DNA from: Patescibacteria group bacterium UBA2023
Lineage (GTDB): Bacteria; Patescibacteriota; Gracilibacteria; BD1-5; UBA2023
NCBI GenBank assembly: GCA_002335145.1
Contig: DDBV01000019.1
Coordinates: forward strand, 1 to 15,309
DNA: 15,309 bases
Reading direction: 5' to 3'
In this document: positions 6,818 through 13,271 of the stretch, one piece after another
Layout of the letters: every line of letters begins with the position of its first letter
Numbering within the stretch: the first letter of the stretch is position 1
Notes under the pieces: generated by a model
What the model saw: only the letters and a program-made list of their open reading frames with translations
Database searches by the model: none
Told to the model about the DNA's origin: nothing
Made by a program: the position numbers and the translations under genes

Positions 6818-7057
6818 ATGCTCAAGATCCGAATGTCCCGTGCCGGACGAAAGCACGTTCCCTTCTTCCGCATCGTTCTTACAGAGCATGCTCAGTCCGC
6901 GAAGCATGGATTCCAAAAGATTCTCGGATTCTACAATCCGATCTCGAAGGAGCTCCGTATTGACATGGACGAAGCAAGCAAGTACATCGCGCAGGGGGCG
7001 CAGTACTCCGAGAGCCTCAAGAAGGTTTTGGTTCGTACCGGAAAGGTCCAAGCGTAA
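6818..7057 (+). CDS. rpsP: 30S ribosomal protein bS16
   Basis: 79 residues, normal length. Signature MLKIRMSRAGRKHVPFFRIV, then SAKHGFQKILGFYNP and a C-terminal helix region GAQYSESLKKVLVRTG. The open frame runs upstream through tRNA-Leu, so ATG 6818, after the leader AATTCTTCTCTCTTCTT, is the real start. No Shine-Dalgarno; TAA stop. Followed 19 bp later by khpA, the rpsP-khpA order common in Gram-positive bacteria and many CPR genomes. Confidence 0.97.
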   Translation: MLKIRMSRAGRKHVPFFRIVLTEHAQSAKHGFQKILGFYNPISKELRIDMDEASKYIAQGAQYSESLKKVLVRTGKVQA

Positions 7058-7076
7058 TTCGTTACTGCTCCCTCGT

Positions 7077-7316
7077 ATGACCGCTTCAGAGTTCCTCCGA
7101 TTTCTCGTCTCCTCTATGGTGGCGCATCCGGAGGACGTTGCGATCGAGGAAATCGAAGACGATCTCGGAACACTCCTGACACTGCGTGCTCACCAATCCG
7201 ATATGCGGACGATCATCGGTCGTGACGGTCGGACGATCCAGGCGATCCGGACAGTCCTCCGGGTTTATGGCTCCAAGGCTGATAAACGGATCAATCTCAA
7301 AATCCTCGAAGATTAA
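7077..7316 (+). CDS. khpA: KH-domain RNA-binding protein KhpA
   Basis: 79 residues, one KH domain covering nearly the whole protein. The RNA-binding loop is IIGRDGRTI (GxxG type), preceded by a variant beta strand and followed by the helix QAIRTVLRVYGS and the C-terminal strand RINLKIL. KhpA is a small RNA chaperone, often paired with KhpB, and is linked to rpsP and 16S processing genes (rimM, ffh) in other bacteria. Start at ATG 7077 after leader CTGCTCCCTCGT; a longer frame is open upstream through rpsP and was ignored. TAA lies inside the following terminator stem. Last gene of the translation block. Confidence 0.93.
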   Translation: MTASEFLRFLVSSMVAHPEDVAIEEIEDDLGTLLTLRAHQSDMRTIIGRDGRTIQAIRTVLRVYGSKADKRINLKILED

Positions 7317-7347
7317 AAATCCTCTTTCCCTGGAAAGGGGATTTTTT
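7316..7347 (+). terminator. Strong intrinsic terminator after khpA
   Basis: Long stem AAAATCCTCTTT / AAAGGGGATTTT (12 bp, one G-T pair) with loop around CCCTGG and a six-T tract. It begins at the last base of the khpA stop codon and ends the tuf-rpsJ-rpmB-rpsP-khpA block. Confidence 0.9.
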
Positions 7348-7372
7348 CGACCCCGAAAGAAATATCGATCTG

Positions 7373-7401
7373 TTGGCGTAATCTCAAATGGAAGCGATAT
7401 T
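7373..7401 (+). promoter_or_regulatory. Weak promoter candidate for the 7417 gene
   Basis: TTGGCG (7373-7378), 17-bp spacer, GATATT (7396-7401). A promoter is needed here because a strong terminator lies just upstream; this is the best match in the 100-bp gap. Confidence 0.35.
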
Positions 7402-7416
7402 TTCTTTAGCATTCCT

Positions 7417-8265
7417 ATGCGACATCTTCGAAAGAGTGCCCTTCTTGCGGCGATTATGATCGGCTCGGCCGCGTTTGCAGCATCAGTCTCGGCAGACACT
7501 TCCACGGCGTCTGATCATCGTCGACATGAAGTGTCCTTTTCTGGGTCTTCATGCGATGATACTTCCATTTCTGGTATTGCGGGAAGGTGGGAGGGTAATC
7601 TCCGCATGGAGATCTCAGAATTGCTTACAGGAACGTTCCGGCTTGAGGATTGTGAATCCGATACGAACGGATCGTATTCCGGGTCGCTTGTTGCAACAGA
7701 CAATGGTGATAGCACGTACTTGGTTACTCTTGCGGACGTCTTGTCCGGAGTTTCTGACACCGCGACCCTCACGCTCTCTGGAAATGAGCTCATCGGCTCA
7801 TTTGATCTCGGAGACGGGATGATTGAGGTCAAGACGGTCCGCGGGTGTACCCTCGCAGGAGCGAGAGACAACTCCGAATCTGACACAGACATGGCGGGTA
7901 GGGAACAGCCGATTCCGACTGGAAGCGTTTCTGAGAAACAAACCGAACGCGAGAAGAGAGACGGTGTTGAGTTACAGACTTCTATCGAAACCAAGAAGCC
8001 AACGATCACCAAAGCTCTTCGTGCCAAGCTTGATAAGCGTCTCGGTGCGATCGATGAATCCGAACGCGAAACGATCTACCGCATGCTGATCGAGAAACTT
8101 GATACGGCGATTGCTAAGACGACAAACACAACGAAACAGCAAACGTATTCCGAAGTTCGGGAGTATATCCAGTCTCGATTGGAGAGTGAATTTTCGCAGT
8201 CATCCGAAGGTGACGGGAAAATACTCGACTCCATTTTCTCCGAGTCATCTCATCAGGATGATTAA
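7417..8265 (+). CDS. Secreted protein with beta-rich domain and helical C-terminus
   Basis: 282 residues, ATG 7417 to TAA 8265. Signal peptide MRHLRKSALLAAIMIGSAAF ending near SVSA (cleavage after about residue 26). Residues 46-144 look like a beta domain with repeated strand patterns: GRWEGNLRMEI, GTFRLEDC, SYSGSLVAT, STYLVTLADVL, ATLTLSGNELIGSFDL. It contains three Cys (46, 79, 144), so one disulfide is possible. After a disordered, charged linker (about 150-195) the rest is helical (RAKLDKRLGAIDESERETIY, SEVREYIQSRLESEF). The GRW start and antiparallel pattern recall lipocalin-like or small barrel domains, but I cannot name the family. It converges on folP; both genes end in the same inverted repeat. 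No UGA-Gly used. The open frame continues upstream, but the signal peptide fixes the start. Confidence 0.85.
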   Translation: MRHLRKSALLAAIMIGSAAFAASVSADTSTASDHRRHEVSFSGSSCDDTSISGIAGRWEGNLRMEISELLTGTFRLEDCESDTNGSYSGSLVATDNGDSTYLVTLADVLSGVSDTATLTLSGNELIGSFDLGDGMIEVKTVRGCTLAGARDNSESDTDMAGREQPIPTGSVSEKQTEREKRDGVELQTSIETKKPTITKALRAKLDKRLGAIDESERETIYRMLIEKLDTAIAKTTNTTKQQTYSEVREYIQSRLESEFSQSSEGDGKILDSIFSESSHQDD

Positions 8266-8301
8266 AAAAAGAACCCATCTCGGGCCTTTTTTTAATCATC
8301 C
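8253..8301. terminator. Bidirectional terminator shared by two convergent genes
   Basis: Inverted repeat GGATGATTAAAAAAAG (left arm, about 8256-8271) / CTTTTTTTAATCATCC (right arm, about 8286-8301). Each arm carries GATGATTAA, the last two Asp codons and the TAA of one gene: the secreted protein on + and folP on -. Each strand ends in a seven-T run. The inner CCC...CGGG can add three pairs. Confidence 0.85.
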
Positions 8302-9113
8302 TTTTCGAGTGCGTTCCAGAGATCGCGGAATTGGCGCATGGTCCGGACATCGTGTATGCGTACGAAATCAGCCCCCAGAAGTCCGGCATAGACGCTCGTG
8401 GCGAGTGATCCGCCGACACGGTCTTCCGGTCCGGTATCGGGGGTATACGCCCGAAGAAACCCCTTTCGTGAGGTTCAGACATAGATGGGCTGGTCGAATC
8501 GTTCTTTTAGGGTGCGGATATTCCGCAGGATGCGGAGGGAATCCTCGGGATCGGGTGAGACGAACGCGCCTATACCGGGATCGAGAATAATCTGTTCTTG
8601 CCTCATGCCAACGAGCGCACACGCGTGGAGGCGCGTCTCGAAAAATCGACTCACATCCGCGAGAATGTCCTCTGACCTCGATGGCTTCTTTTTGTCTGGC
8701 CGTCCTCCGGAATGTGCCGAGTACATGAGGACATATCGGACGCTCGGATGTTCCGACAGCAGGTCGAGCATTCTGGGGTCGGAGCGTCCACCTGAGACAT
8801 CGTTGATCATGTCTGATCCGGCCTCTATGCCCGCGAGTGCTACGCGAGATTTCATGGTGTCTACCGAGAACGGGATGGAGCAGGTGCGTGCTTCCTGGAA
8901 GAATGGTTGGAGTCGCGAGAGTTCTGTCCTCTCGTCTATGGGCGAAGAGCCTGGAGCAGTGGATTCCCCACCAACATCGATCCGATCAGCCCCGTCCTCT
9001 ACGAGTATACGGAGACGCTCCGATACGGAGAGAGTCTCGCATATGTGGCCATCCGAGAAAGAATCCGGTGAGAGATTGAGGATTCCGACAATCTCTATAC
9101 CAAGACTAGCCAT
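8292..9113 (-). CDS. folP: Dihydropteroate synthase
   Basis: Joins the pterin diphosphate made by FolK to p-aminobenzoate, giving dihydropteroate; the sulfonamide target. 273 residues with UGA read as Gly. Motifs: GILNLSPDSFSDG (10-22), DVGGESTAPG (47-56), FSVDTMKSRVA, INDVSGG, ILDPGIGAF (177-184), YVGTSRKGF (from 211) and C-terminal VGGSLATSVYAGLLGADFVR then IHDV. TGA 8477-8475 is codon 213, the conserved Gly before TSRK; under the standard code the enzyme would lose this phosphate-binding loop and the last helix. The usual STRPG Arg is Ala53 here, which is odd because that Arg contacts the substrate. ATG overlaps the folK stop (ATGGCTAG), so translation is coupled. TAA lies in the shared terminator. 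Confidence 0.96.
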
Positions 9114-9597
9114 CGTAGCGTTGAATGACGGTACGGTCAGATCCTGGTATGTCGAGGAGGAGTTGTCCTACCGTCCGGTCCAAGGATGGATGGATGAGGT
9201 CTGCGGCAATCTCCGCGAGTGGCTCCAGGACGAAGTCCCGGCTCGCAGCTCCAATATGTGGAATCGTCAGTCGCTCCGAATCGATGAGTCGATCTCCAAA
9301 AAAAACAATATCGATGTCGATCTCCCGAGGACCGTATCGGAAACGATATATTCGTCAGAGGTCGCGCTCCACCGTCTGTGTGCGGTCGAGAAACTCCAGG
9401 GGCTCCAGATCGGTTCGTCCGAGCACGACTACATTAATGAAATCGTCCTGTGCTTCATAGAGAATGGCGCGTGAAACATAGAACGCTGAAACCTTCTCTA
9501 TCCGAAGGAACGAAGCGAGTTCTTCGATCGCTCTGCGGAGATTCCCGACACGATCACCGACGTTAGATCCCAAGGAGAGAGCGACGAGTTCGGACAT
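9106..9597 (-). CDS. folK: HPPK, 6-hydroxymethyl-dihydropterin pyrophosphokinase
   Basis: Transfers pyrophosphate from ATP to hydroxymethyl-dihydropterin, the step before FolP. 163 residues with UGA as Gly, the normal length. N-terminal LVALSLGSNVGDR, middle AFYVSRAILYEAQDDFINVV, catalytic RYGPREIDIDIVFFGD with the two metal-binding Asp, then LTIPHIGAASRDFVLEPL and HPSL. TGA 9357-9355 is codon 81, the Gly of ERDLGR that matches the conserved QGR of other HPPKs. Without it the protein would stop before its active site. First gene of the folK-folP pair; the TAG is embedded in the folP start. Start ATG 9597 fits the family N-terminus; leader GTTGTTGGCCC has no Shine-Dalgarno. Confidence 0.96.
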
Positions 9598-9627
9598 GGG
9601 CCAACAACACCAAACGATAGAAACTCT

Positions 9628-9655
9628 ACTATACGCATGCCGATATTAATGCCAA
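9628..9655 (-). promoter_or_regulatory. Promoter of folK-folP
   Basis: On the - strand TTGGCA (9655-9650), 16-bp spacer, TATAGT (9633-9628). Start expected near 9621, 24 nt before the folK ATG. Divergent to the sigma-factor promoter in the same 176-bp gap. Confidence 0.65.
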
Positions 9656-9702
9656 ATGATTTTTTCTCGGGCCAGAGGTGTCACATTTCTCCCCTGTCTT
9701 CG

Positions 9703-9714
9703 TCTTCATGAAGA
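9703..9714. repeat. 12-bp perfect palindrome
   Basis: TCTTCATGAAGA is self-complementary. It lies between the folK and sigma-factor promoters, 9 bp upstream of the proposed sigma -35, where a regulator could bind. Chance occurrence is possible. Confidence 0.3.
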
Positions 9715-9722
9715 GGCAGTAC

Positions 9723-9750
9723 TTGTATTGTCCGTGACAATCCGTATCAT
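9723..9750 (+). promoter_or_regulatory. Sigma-operon promoter with internal operator-like palindrome
   Basis: TTGTAT (9723-9728), 16-bp spacer, TATCAT (9745-9750). The spacer carries ATTGTC CGT GACAAT (9727-9741), a perfect 6+6 inverted repeat that a dimeric regulator could use to block RNA polymerase. Predicted leader is about 17 nt. Confidence 0.45.
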
Positions 9751-9773
9751 GAAAACGTATTCTTCTCATTCTT

Positions 9774-10340
9774 ATGCCACGATCCGTTCCGGAAGCGGTC
9801 CGAGCATTCCATTCGGGCGATACCGAGGCGTTCGGAATCATCTACGATGCGTTCGTGGATTCGATATACCGTTTCTGTCGGTATCGGGTCGATGATCCCG
9901 AACGCGCCGAAGATCTCACGTCCGAGGTGTTTTTCAAGGCTCTCCGGTCCTTTTCTTCTTTTTCGGGCGATACCGAGGATGCTGTCAAATACTGGCTGTA
10001 CCGTATCGCGCGTACCACGATCATAGATGCGTATCGCACGGATCACCCGTCCGATTCCATTGATGAGACCTTCGAGCGGGCCGATGATTCGGTAGATGTT
10101 TCCGGTGCGGTCGCTGATCGTGATCTGGTCGCGCAGGTCCGGACGTTGGTCGATGAATTGCCGGAAGATGCCCGGACGATTCTTATCCTTCGGATTTGGG
10201 AAGGGCTTTCCTTCACCGAGATCGCCGAAATTACCGGCAAGAGCGTAGATAACTGCAAACAGATCGCCTCACGAAATCTCCGAAAGATTCGGGCGGAATT
10301 TCCCGGAGTCGCGCTCCTTCTCGTTCTTTTCTTTCTGTAG
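9774..10340 (+). CDS. ECF-type RNA polymerase sigma factor
   Basis: 188 residues, ATG to TAG. Sigma region 2: AFGIIYDAFVDSIYRFCRYR then AEDLTSEVFFKALRSF (2.1-2.2) and YWLYRIARTTIIDAYR (2.3-2.4, promoter -10 melting). A linker rich in Asp, then region 4: LPEDARTILILRIWEGLSFT, EIAEITGKSVDNCKQIASRN (helix-turn-helix for the -35), then LRKIR. An odd feature is the hydrophobic C-terminal tail VALLLVLFFL, which could touch the membrane or the partner protein. Three bases separate it from the next gene, a membrane protein with a cytoplasmic N-terminus, the usual layout of a sigma factor with its anti-sigma factor. The signal it senses is unknown. Leader TTCTCATTCTT before ATG, no Shine-Dalgarno. Confidence 0.92.
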   Translation: MPRSVPEAVRAFHSGDTEAFGIIYDAFVDSIYRFCRYRVDDPERAEDLTSEVFFKALRSFSSFSGDTEDAVKYWLYRIARTTIIDAYRTDHPSDSIDETFERADDSVDVSGAVADRDLVAQVRTLVDELPEDARTILILRIWEGLSFTEIAEITGKSVDNCKQIASRNLRKIRAEFPGVALLLVLFFL

Positions 10341-10343
10341 CTT

Positions 10344-11879
10344 ATGCCGTTCGATCCTTCTCATACCGCTGCGGAAATCGTCGATGAGATGGTATGATTC
10401 GATCCGTCTCTTGTGTCCGATCGTGATGCCATGCTCCGGATCGCGGAGGCGATGCTCGCAGGACGCTCGCACATTGAGGTGGTCGATCCCGCATTTCGCC
10501 TGGCCCTCAGGGATCGGCTTCTTGCCAACGCGTCCGCACATACTGGAGCTTTCACGAGCCAACAAATCCGGCGGAGACACGGGTGACTCCGGTCATTTTT
10601 GGTCGGCTCCGGGTTTGGGACAGTTCTTGGGGGGACGCTTGCGTACACATTTATCGCGTTCGTTCTTCCCATTGCGCCCGTAGTGGATACTCCGATATTG
10701 GACGAGACCGAAGAACTGTATCGCATGGCCGCGGATGACGTACCAATGGGTGGCTTTTCGTCAGTGTCTGGCGATACTGAGCCAACAGTCCTCTCATCCA
10801 AAACGAATGACTCCGATAGTTCGGAGTCCGCCACGAAGGAAATGGTATCCACTCAAGAACGAGCCTCGAAAGATACGACCGCGGCCGTATCAACGTCTCC
10901 AGTATCATCGAACGAGAGTGCCGATCGATCGGTTGTGGCGGACACCCCGGTAGACCCGACACATGGAGCGGACTCAGCAATGATGGTATCCGATGTCACC
11001 TCGTCACCGGAGGACCTTTCTCGGACAGTCTCCAATGACGCATTCTCGTTATCCGACCTCTTCGCTCCTCCGCATGACACGGTACCTTCGATGGATCGCG
11101 AATACGTCGTGCTCGTGCCATCAGACATTGTCGATGTGTACGGGCTTCTGCCGGGAACGGCGAAGTCCTACCGATCCACAGGTGCGGTCGTGCCTGTACC
11201 ACGGGCACTGCTTGGAGATTTCCCCGTCTCTTCCGATCTCTCTTTGCGGTTCATGACAGTCGCTGACAATGAACCCTACGGCCTCATCTACTCGATCGAT
11301 GTGACGAACGGTTCAGTCTTCGCAAGCAAGAACGAGCCTCTTTGGAATTCCAATGACTCGGTCGTGAATGGTTCTGGGTGGCAATCGGAAGACGAAATCG
11401 TGTCACAGACCGATTCGTTTCTCCAGAAATTTGCGACACTTCCTGTATCGTTCGGATCAGGAGTCTCTCTGTTTGAAGCCAGCTCGGAGAGTGTCACCAT
11501 CCAATATGGAATGCTCATAGGGGGAGTCGAAGTGTATGAATCCTATGGCGTTCCTCGTGCCGCGACCGTCTCGTATGACCGTGCAGCAAAACATGTCTCC
11601 GGTTTCTCACTTCCGCGGATTGGTGGATTTTCAGAAACCGAAGAGGTATTTGTTCGTCCGGATGTCTCGTTGATCGAGTCATTCATTGGGAACGCGCTTT
11701 TTGAGCGCGGATATGATGCGAGTCAAGCATATCGGATATCGTCCCTCCGCATGGCATATATTGCCTCATCGGATGCGGAGCATCCTGAAATCGAAACGTT
11801 CGTTCCGGGTATCGCTTGTTCGGTCGTCTCGGAGGACGGCTCTCTCCGGGAAACGGTGACTATGCCGTTTGGAAAATAA
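10344..11879 (+). CDS. Probable membrane anti-sigma factor with large outer domain
   Basis: 511 residues from ATG 10344, but only if TGA 10395-10397 and 10584-10586 (codons 18 and 81) are Gly; under the standard code the cytoplasmic part and the start would be lost. Order: cytoplasmic residues 1-84 with FRLALRDRLLANA, a motif like the DPAFRxxLRxRLL seen in anti-sigma-like proteins; one membrane helix (about 85-110, GTVLGGTLAYTFIAFVLPI); a long Ser/Thr/Asp-rich stalk (about 115-245); then a folded outer domain (about 250-505) with YGLIYSIDV, YGMLIGGVEVYESYGVPRAA and VSYDRAAKHVSGFSLP, slightly like PepSY/YycH-type domains. Role inferred from operon order and topology: hold the sigma factor and release it on an envelope signal. 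No partner-binding motif is proven. Confidence 0.7.
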
Positions 11880-12186
11880 ACTCATCGAGACTCGTGCACT
11901 CCGCGGCATACTCACGTGCGCGTGCGACTCCGAGTCGGCTGAGAATCCGCCAATCCTGATCGGTAAGGCTTGCATGGGCAAGCACCTCGATCAACTTCGG
12001 TAGTGGCACGATGCGCTCCTGCGAGAGCGAGAGCAAGATGCGTCCGTCCGACCGGAGCATGATATCGCGCTCGTCGGATTCTATTCCGGCATGCGCCAAG
12101 AAGGCCGATATCTCTCGGTCGAGGAGGGTCCGGATTTTCCGACAGATTCCCTCGTAGGCGAGCGTGTCGAGATTCTTGCGAAGCAT
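11860..12186 (-). CDS. Helical protein of unknown function
   Basis: 108 residues, ATG 12186 to TAG 11860. Mostly helical and charged: LDTLAYEGICRKIRTLLDRE, FLAHAGIESDERDIMLRSDG, LIEVLAHASLTDQDWRILSR. No signal peptide or membrane helix, so cytoplasmic. The 3' end overlaps the anti-sigma gene by 20 bp, tail to tail. No family recognised. The coding look is good: an even charge pattern, a clean ATG, and its own promoter candidate with TTGACA at 12268-12263. Confidence 0.7.
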   Translation of the reverse strand: MLRKNLDTLAYEGICRKIRTLLDREISAFLAHAGIESDERDIMLRSDGRILLSLSQERIVPLPKLIEVLAHASLTDQDWRILSRLGVARAREYAAECTSLDEFIFQTA

Positions 12187-12211
12187 AGACGATCGTCCGA
12201 GACGATAGTGG

Positions 12212-12247
12212 AATAAAAGCGAGAACGATGATTTTCATCATTCTCGC
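12212..12247 (-). terminator. Terminator after the 12291 gene
   Basis: On the - strand GCGAGAA / TTCTCGC with inner GATGA / TCATC (one A-C mismatch) and an AAA loop, followed by TTTTATT. It ends the 12291-12473 gene 44 bp past its stop. The right arm (12240-12245) also forms the -10 of the next promoter. Confidence 0.7.
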
Positions 12248-12268
12248 ATATGTTCCTCGGGGTGTCAA
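12240..12268 (-). promoter_or_regulatory. Promoter of the 11860-12186 gene
   Basis: TTGACA (12268-12263), 17-bp spacer, extended -10 TGC GAGAAT (12245-12240). The -10 lies in the first arm of the preceding terminator, so transcripts from this promoter start inside the hairpin and escape it. Confidence 0.5.
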
Positions 12269-12290
12269 TTTTTTGCGTCGTTTTTCTCGA

Positions 12291-12473
12291 CTACCCCCAG
12301 AAGATCGCCATGGGATCTACGGTATCAAGTTTTCCTTGTCTCTTTTGCTCGTCCCGCGCTTTCGCGAGGGCTTCGGATCGGTTCCGAGCATAGGCATCCA
12401 TATCCGGAGCCTTGTCGGTACCGGAGGGAAGTGCCCGCTCGTGAGCGCGTGAATGGAGCGAATCGAAGCTCAT
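12291..12473 (-). CDS. Small hydrophilic protein of unknown function
   Basis: 60 residues, from ATG 12473 after the T-rich leader TTTTCCTTTTTTC to TAG 12291. A 76-residue form from ATG 12521 is open but would overlap the proposed promoter, so the shorter start is preferred. The protein is charged and likely one long helix (NRSEALAKARDEQKRQGKLD), ending in MAIFWG. No cysteine and no signal peptide. No family known to me. It has its own promoter and terminator, so it forms a one-gene unit between lexA-like and the 11860 gene. Confidence 0.6.
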   Translation of the reverse strand: MSFDSLHSRAHERALPSGTDKAPDMDAYARNRSEALAKARDEQKRQGKLDTVDPMAIFWG

Positions 12474-12511
12474 GAAAAAAGGAAAACCATGCAAGAAAAT
12501 AGTGCCGTACC

Positions 12512-12540
12512 ATTGAATCATATCGGCCGTACCTTGTCAA
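12512..12540 (-). promoter_or_regulatory. Promoter of the 12291-12473 gene
   Basis: TTGACA (12540-12535), 17-bp spacer, extended -10 TGA TTCAAT (12517-12512). Start near 12505, about 32 nt before ATG 12473. Confidence 0.5.
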
Positions 12541-12555
12541 AACATTCAGATCGGA

Positions 12556-13191
12556 TTAGGCGAGGTCGAAGACATCGATGATCTTGCCAGAGACTTCTAC
12601 GGGATCGTGCGCGGAAAGGATAATGGGAGAGTGCGAGATGTCCGTGGATCTCGGTAGGAGGGTGAGCGTCTCAGCATCGTGACGGTAGCATTTTACGGTC
12701 GCTGCATCGTTTACCACGAAGAGGTACGCAGCGTCCGGTGAGTCGAGATCCGATTGTTTGCGGACGAGAGCATAGCTCCCATCCGAAATTGTCTTGCCAT
12801 TGACGGACTTGCTATTCATGGAAGTGCCGGAGATCCGCACGAAGAAGTATCGTTCCGGAGTGTTGCTCACGATGCTCGACGAGACCTGGATGGTCGAGAG
12901 GAGTTGTTCGTCCGCATAGTGGAGTGGTTTCCCGGCATTCGCATAGCCGAGAACCGGAATATCGAATGTCATCTGGATGCTCGCCTGCTCGCGAATGCGG
13001 ATACTGCGGTGTCCGCGTCCGCGCAGGACATAGCCCTTTTTCTCGAGTGCTTCCAGGTGCTGGCTGATGCTGCGGATATGCGGAATATCGAGCATGGTCT
13101 GGAGCTCTACGAGCGTGGGGGACACGCCATAATCCGCGCGATAGCGAGAGATGGCATCGAGGACGATCTGTTGCTTTTCGGTGAGCTGCAT
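12556..13191 (-). CDS. lexA: LexA-like self-cleaving repressor (S24 family)
   Basis: 211 residues from ATG 13191; a GTG seven codons upstream is open but gives no better N-terminus. Residues 1-66: winged helix-turn-helix with LTEKQQIVLDAISRYRADYG, SPTLVELQTML and HLEALEKKGYVLRGRGHRSI, as in LexA. Cleavage site Ala86-Gly87 in VLGYANAGKPL. Catalytic Ser124 in SGTSM and Lys167 in TVKCY, both in place for RecA-stimulated self-cleavage. The insertion around residues 127-136 (SKSVNGKTIS) is longer than usual. It should repress DNA-damage genes until activated; whether it is the SOS LexA or a phage-type repressor cannot be settled from one gene. Downstream on the same strand of the ABC exporter, with its own AT-rich promoter. 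Confidence 0.85.
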   Translation of the reverse strand: MQLTEKQQIVLDAISRYRADYGVSPTLVELQTMLDIPHIRSISQHLEALEKKGYVLRGRGHRSIRIREQASIQMTFDIPVLGYANAGKPLHYADEQLLSTIQVSSSIVSNTPERYFFVRISGTSMNSKSVNGKTISDGSYALVRKQSDLDSPDAAYLFVVNDAATVKCYRHDAETLTLLPRSTDISHSPIILSAHDPVEVSGKIIDVFDLA

Positions 13192-13218
13192 ATATCCGTG
13201 GTAGGAGAACACCCGAAT

Positions 13219-13258
13219 ATATTATATATATAACTCTGGAATGCAAGAGAATTTTCTC
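13219..13258 (-). promoter_or_regulatory. Promoter and candidate operator of the LexA-like gene
   Basis: TTGCAT (13246-13241), 16-bp spacer, TAATAT (13224-13219), inside an alternating AT run. A perfect inverted repeat GAGAA TT TTCTC (13247-13258) abuts the -35 and could be an autoregulatory operator; it does not match the E. coli CTGT-N8-ACAG box or the Bacillus type. Confidence 0.45.
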
Positions 13259-13271
13259 CAGAAGATAGCGT

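Noticed and set aside
8485..9474. 329-codon + strand ORF opposite folP and folK
   Set aside because: Arg/Ser-rich shadow; both folate genes on the other strand have full motifs.
11851..11870. AAACGG / CCGTTT hairpin at the end of the anti-sigma gene as terminator
   Set aside because: Six pairs, eight-base loop and no T run on either strand.
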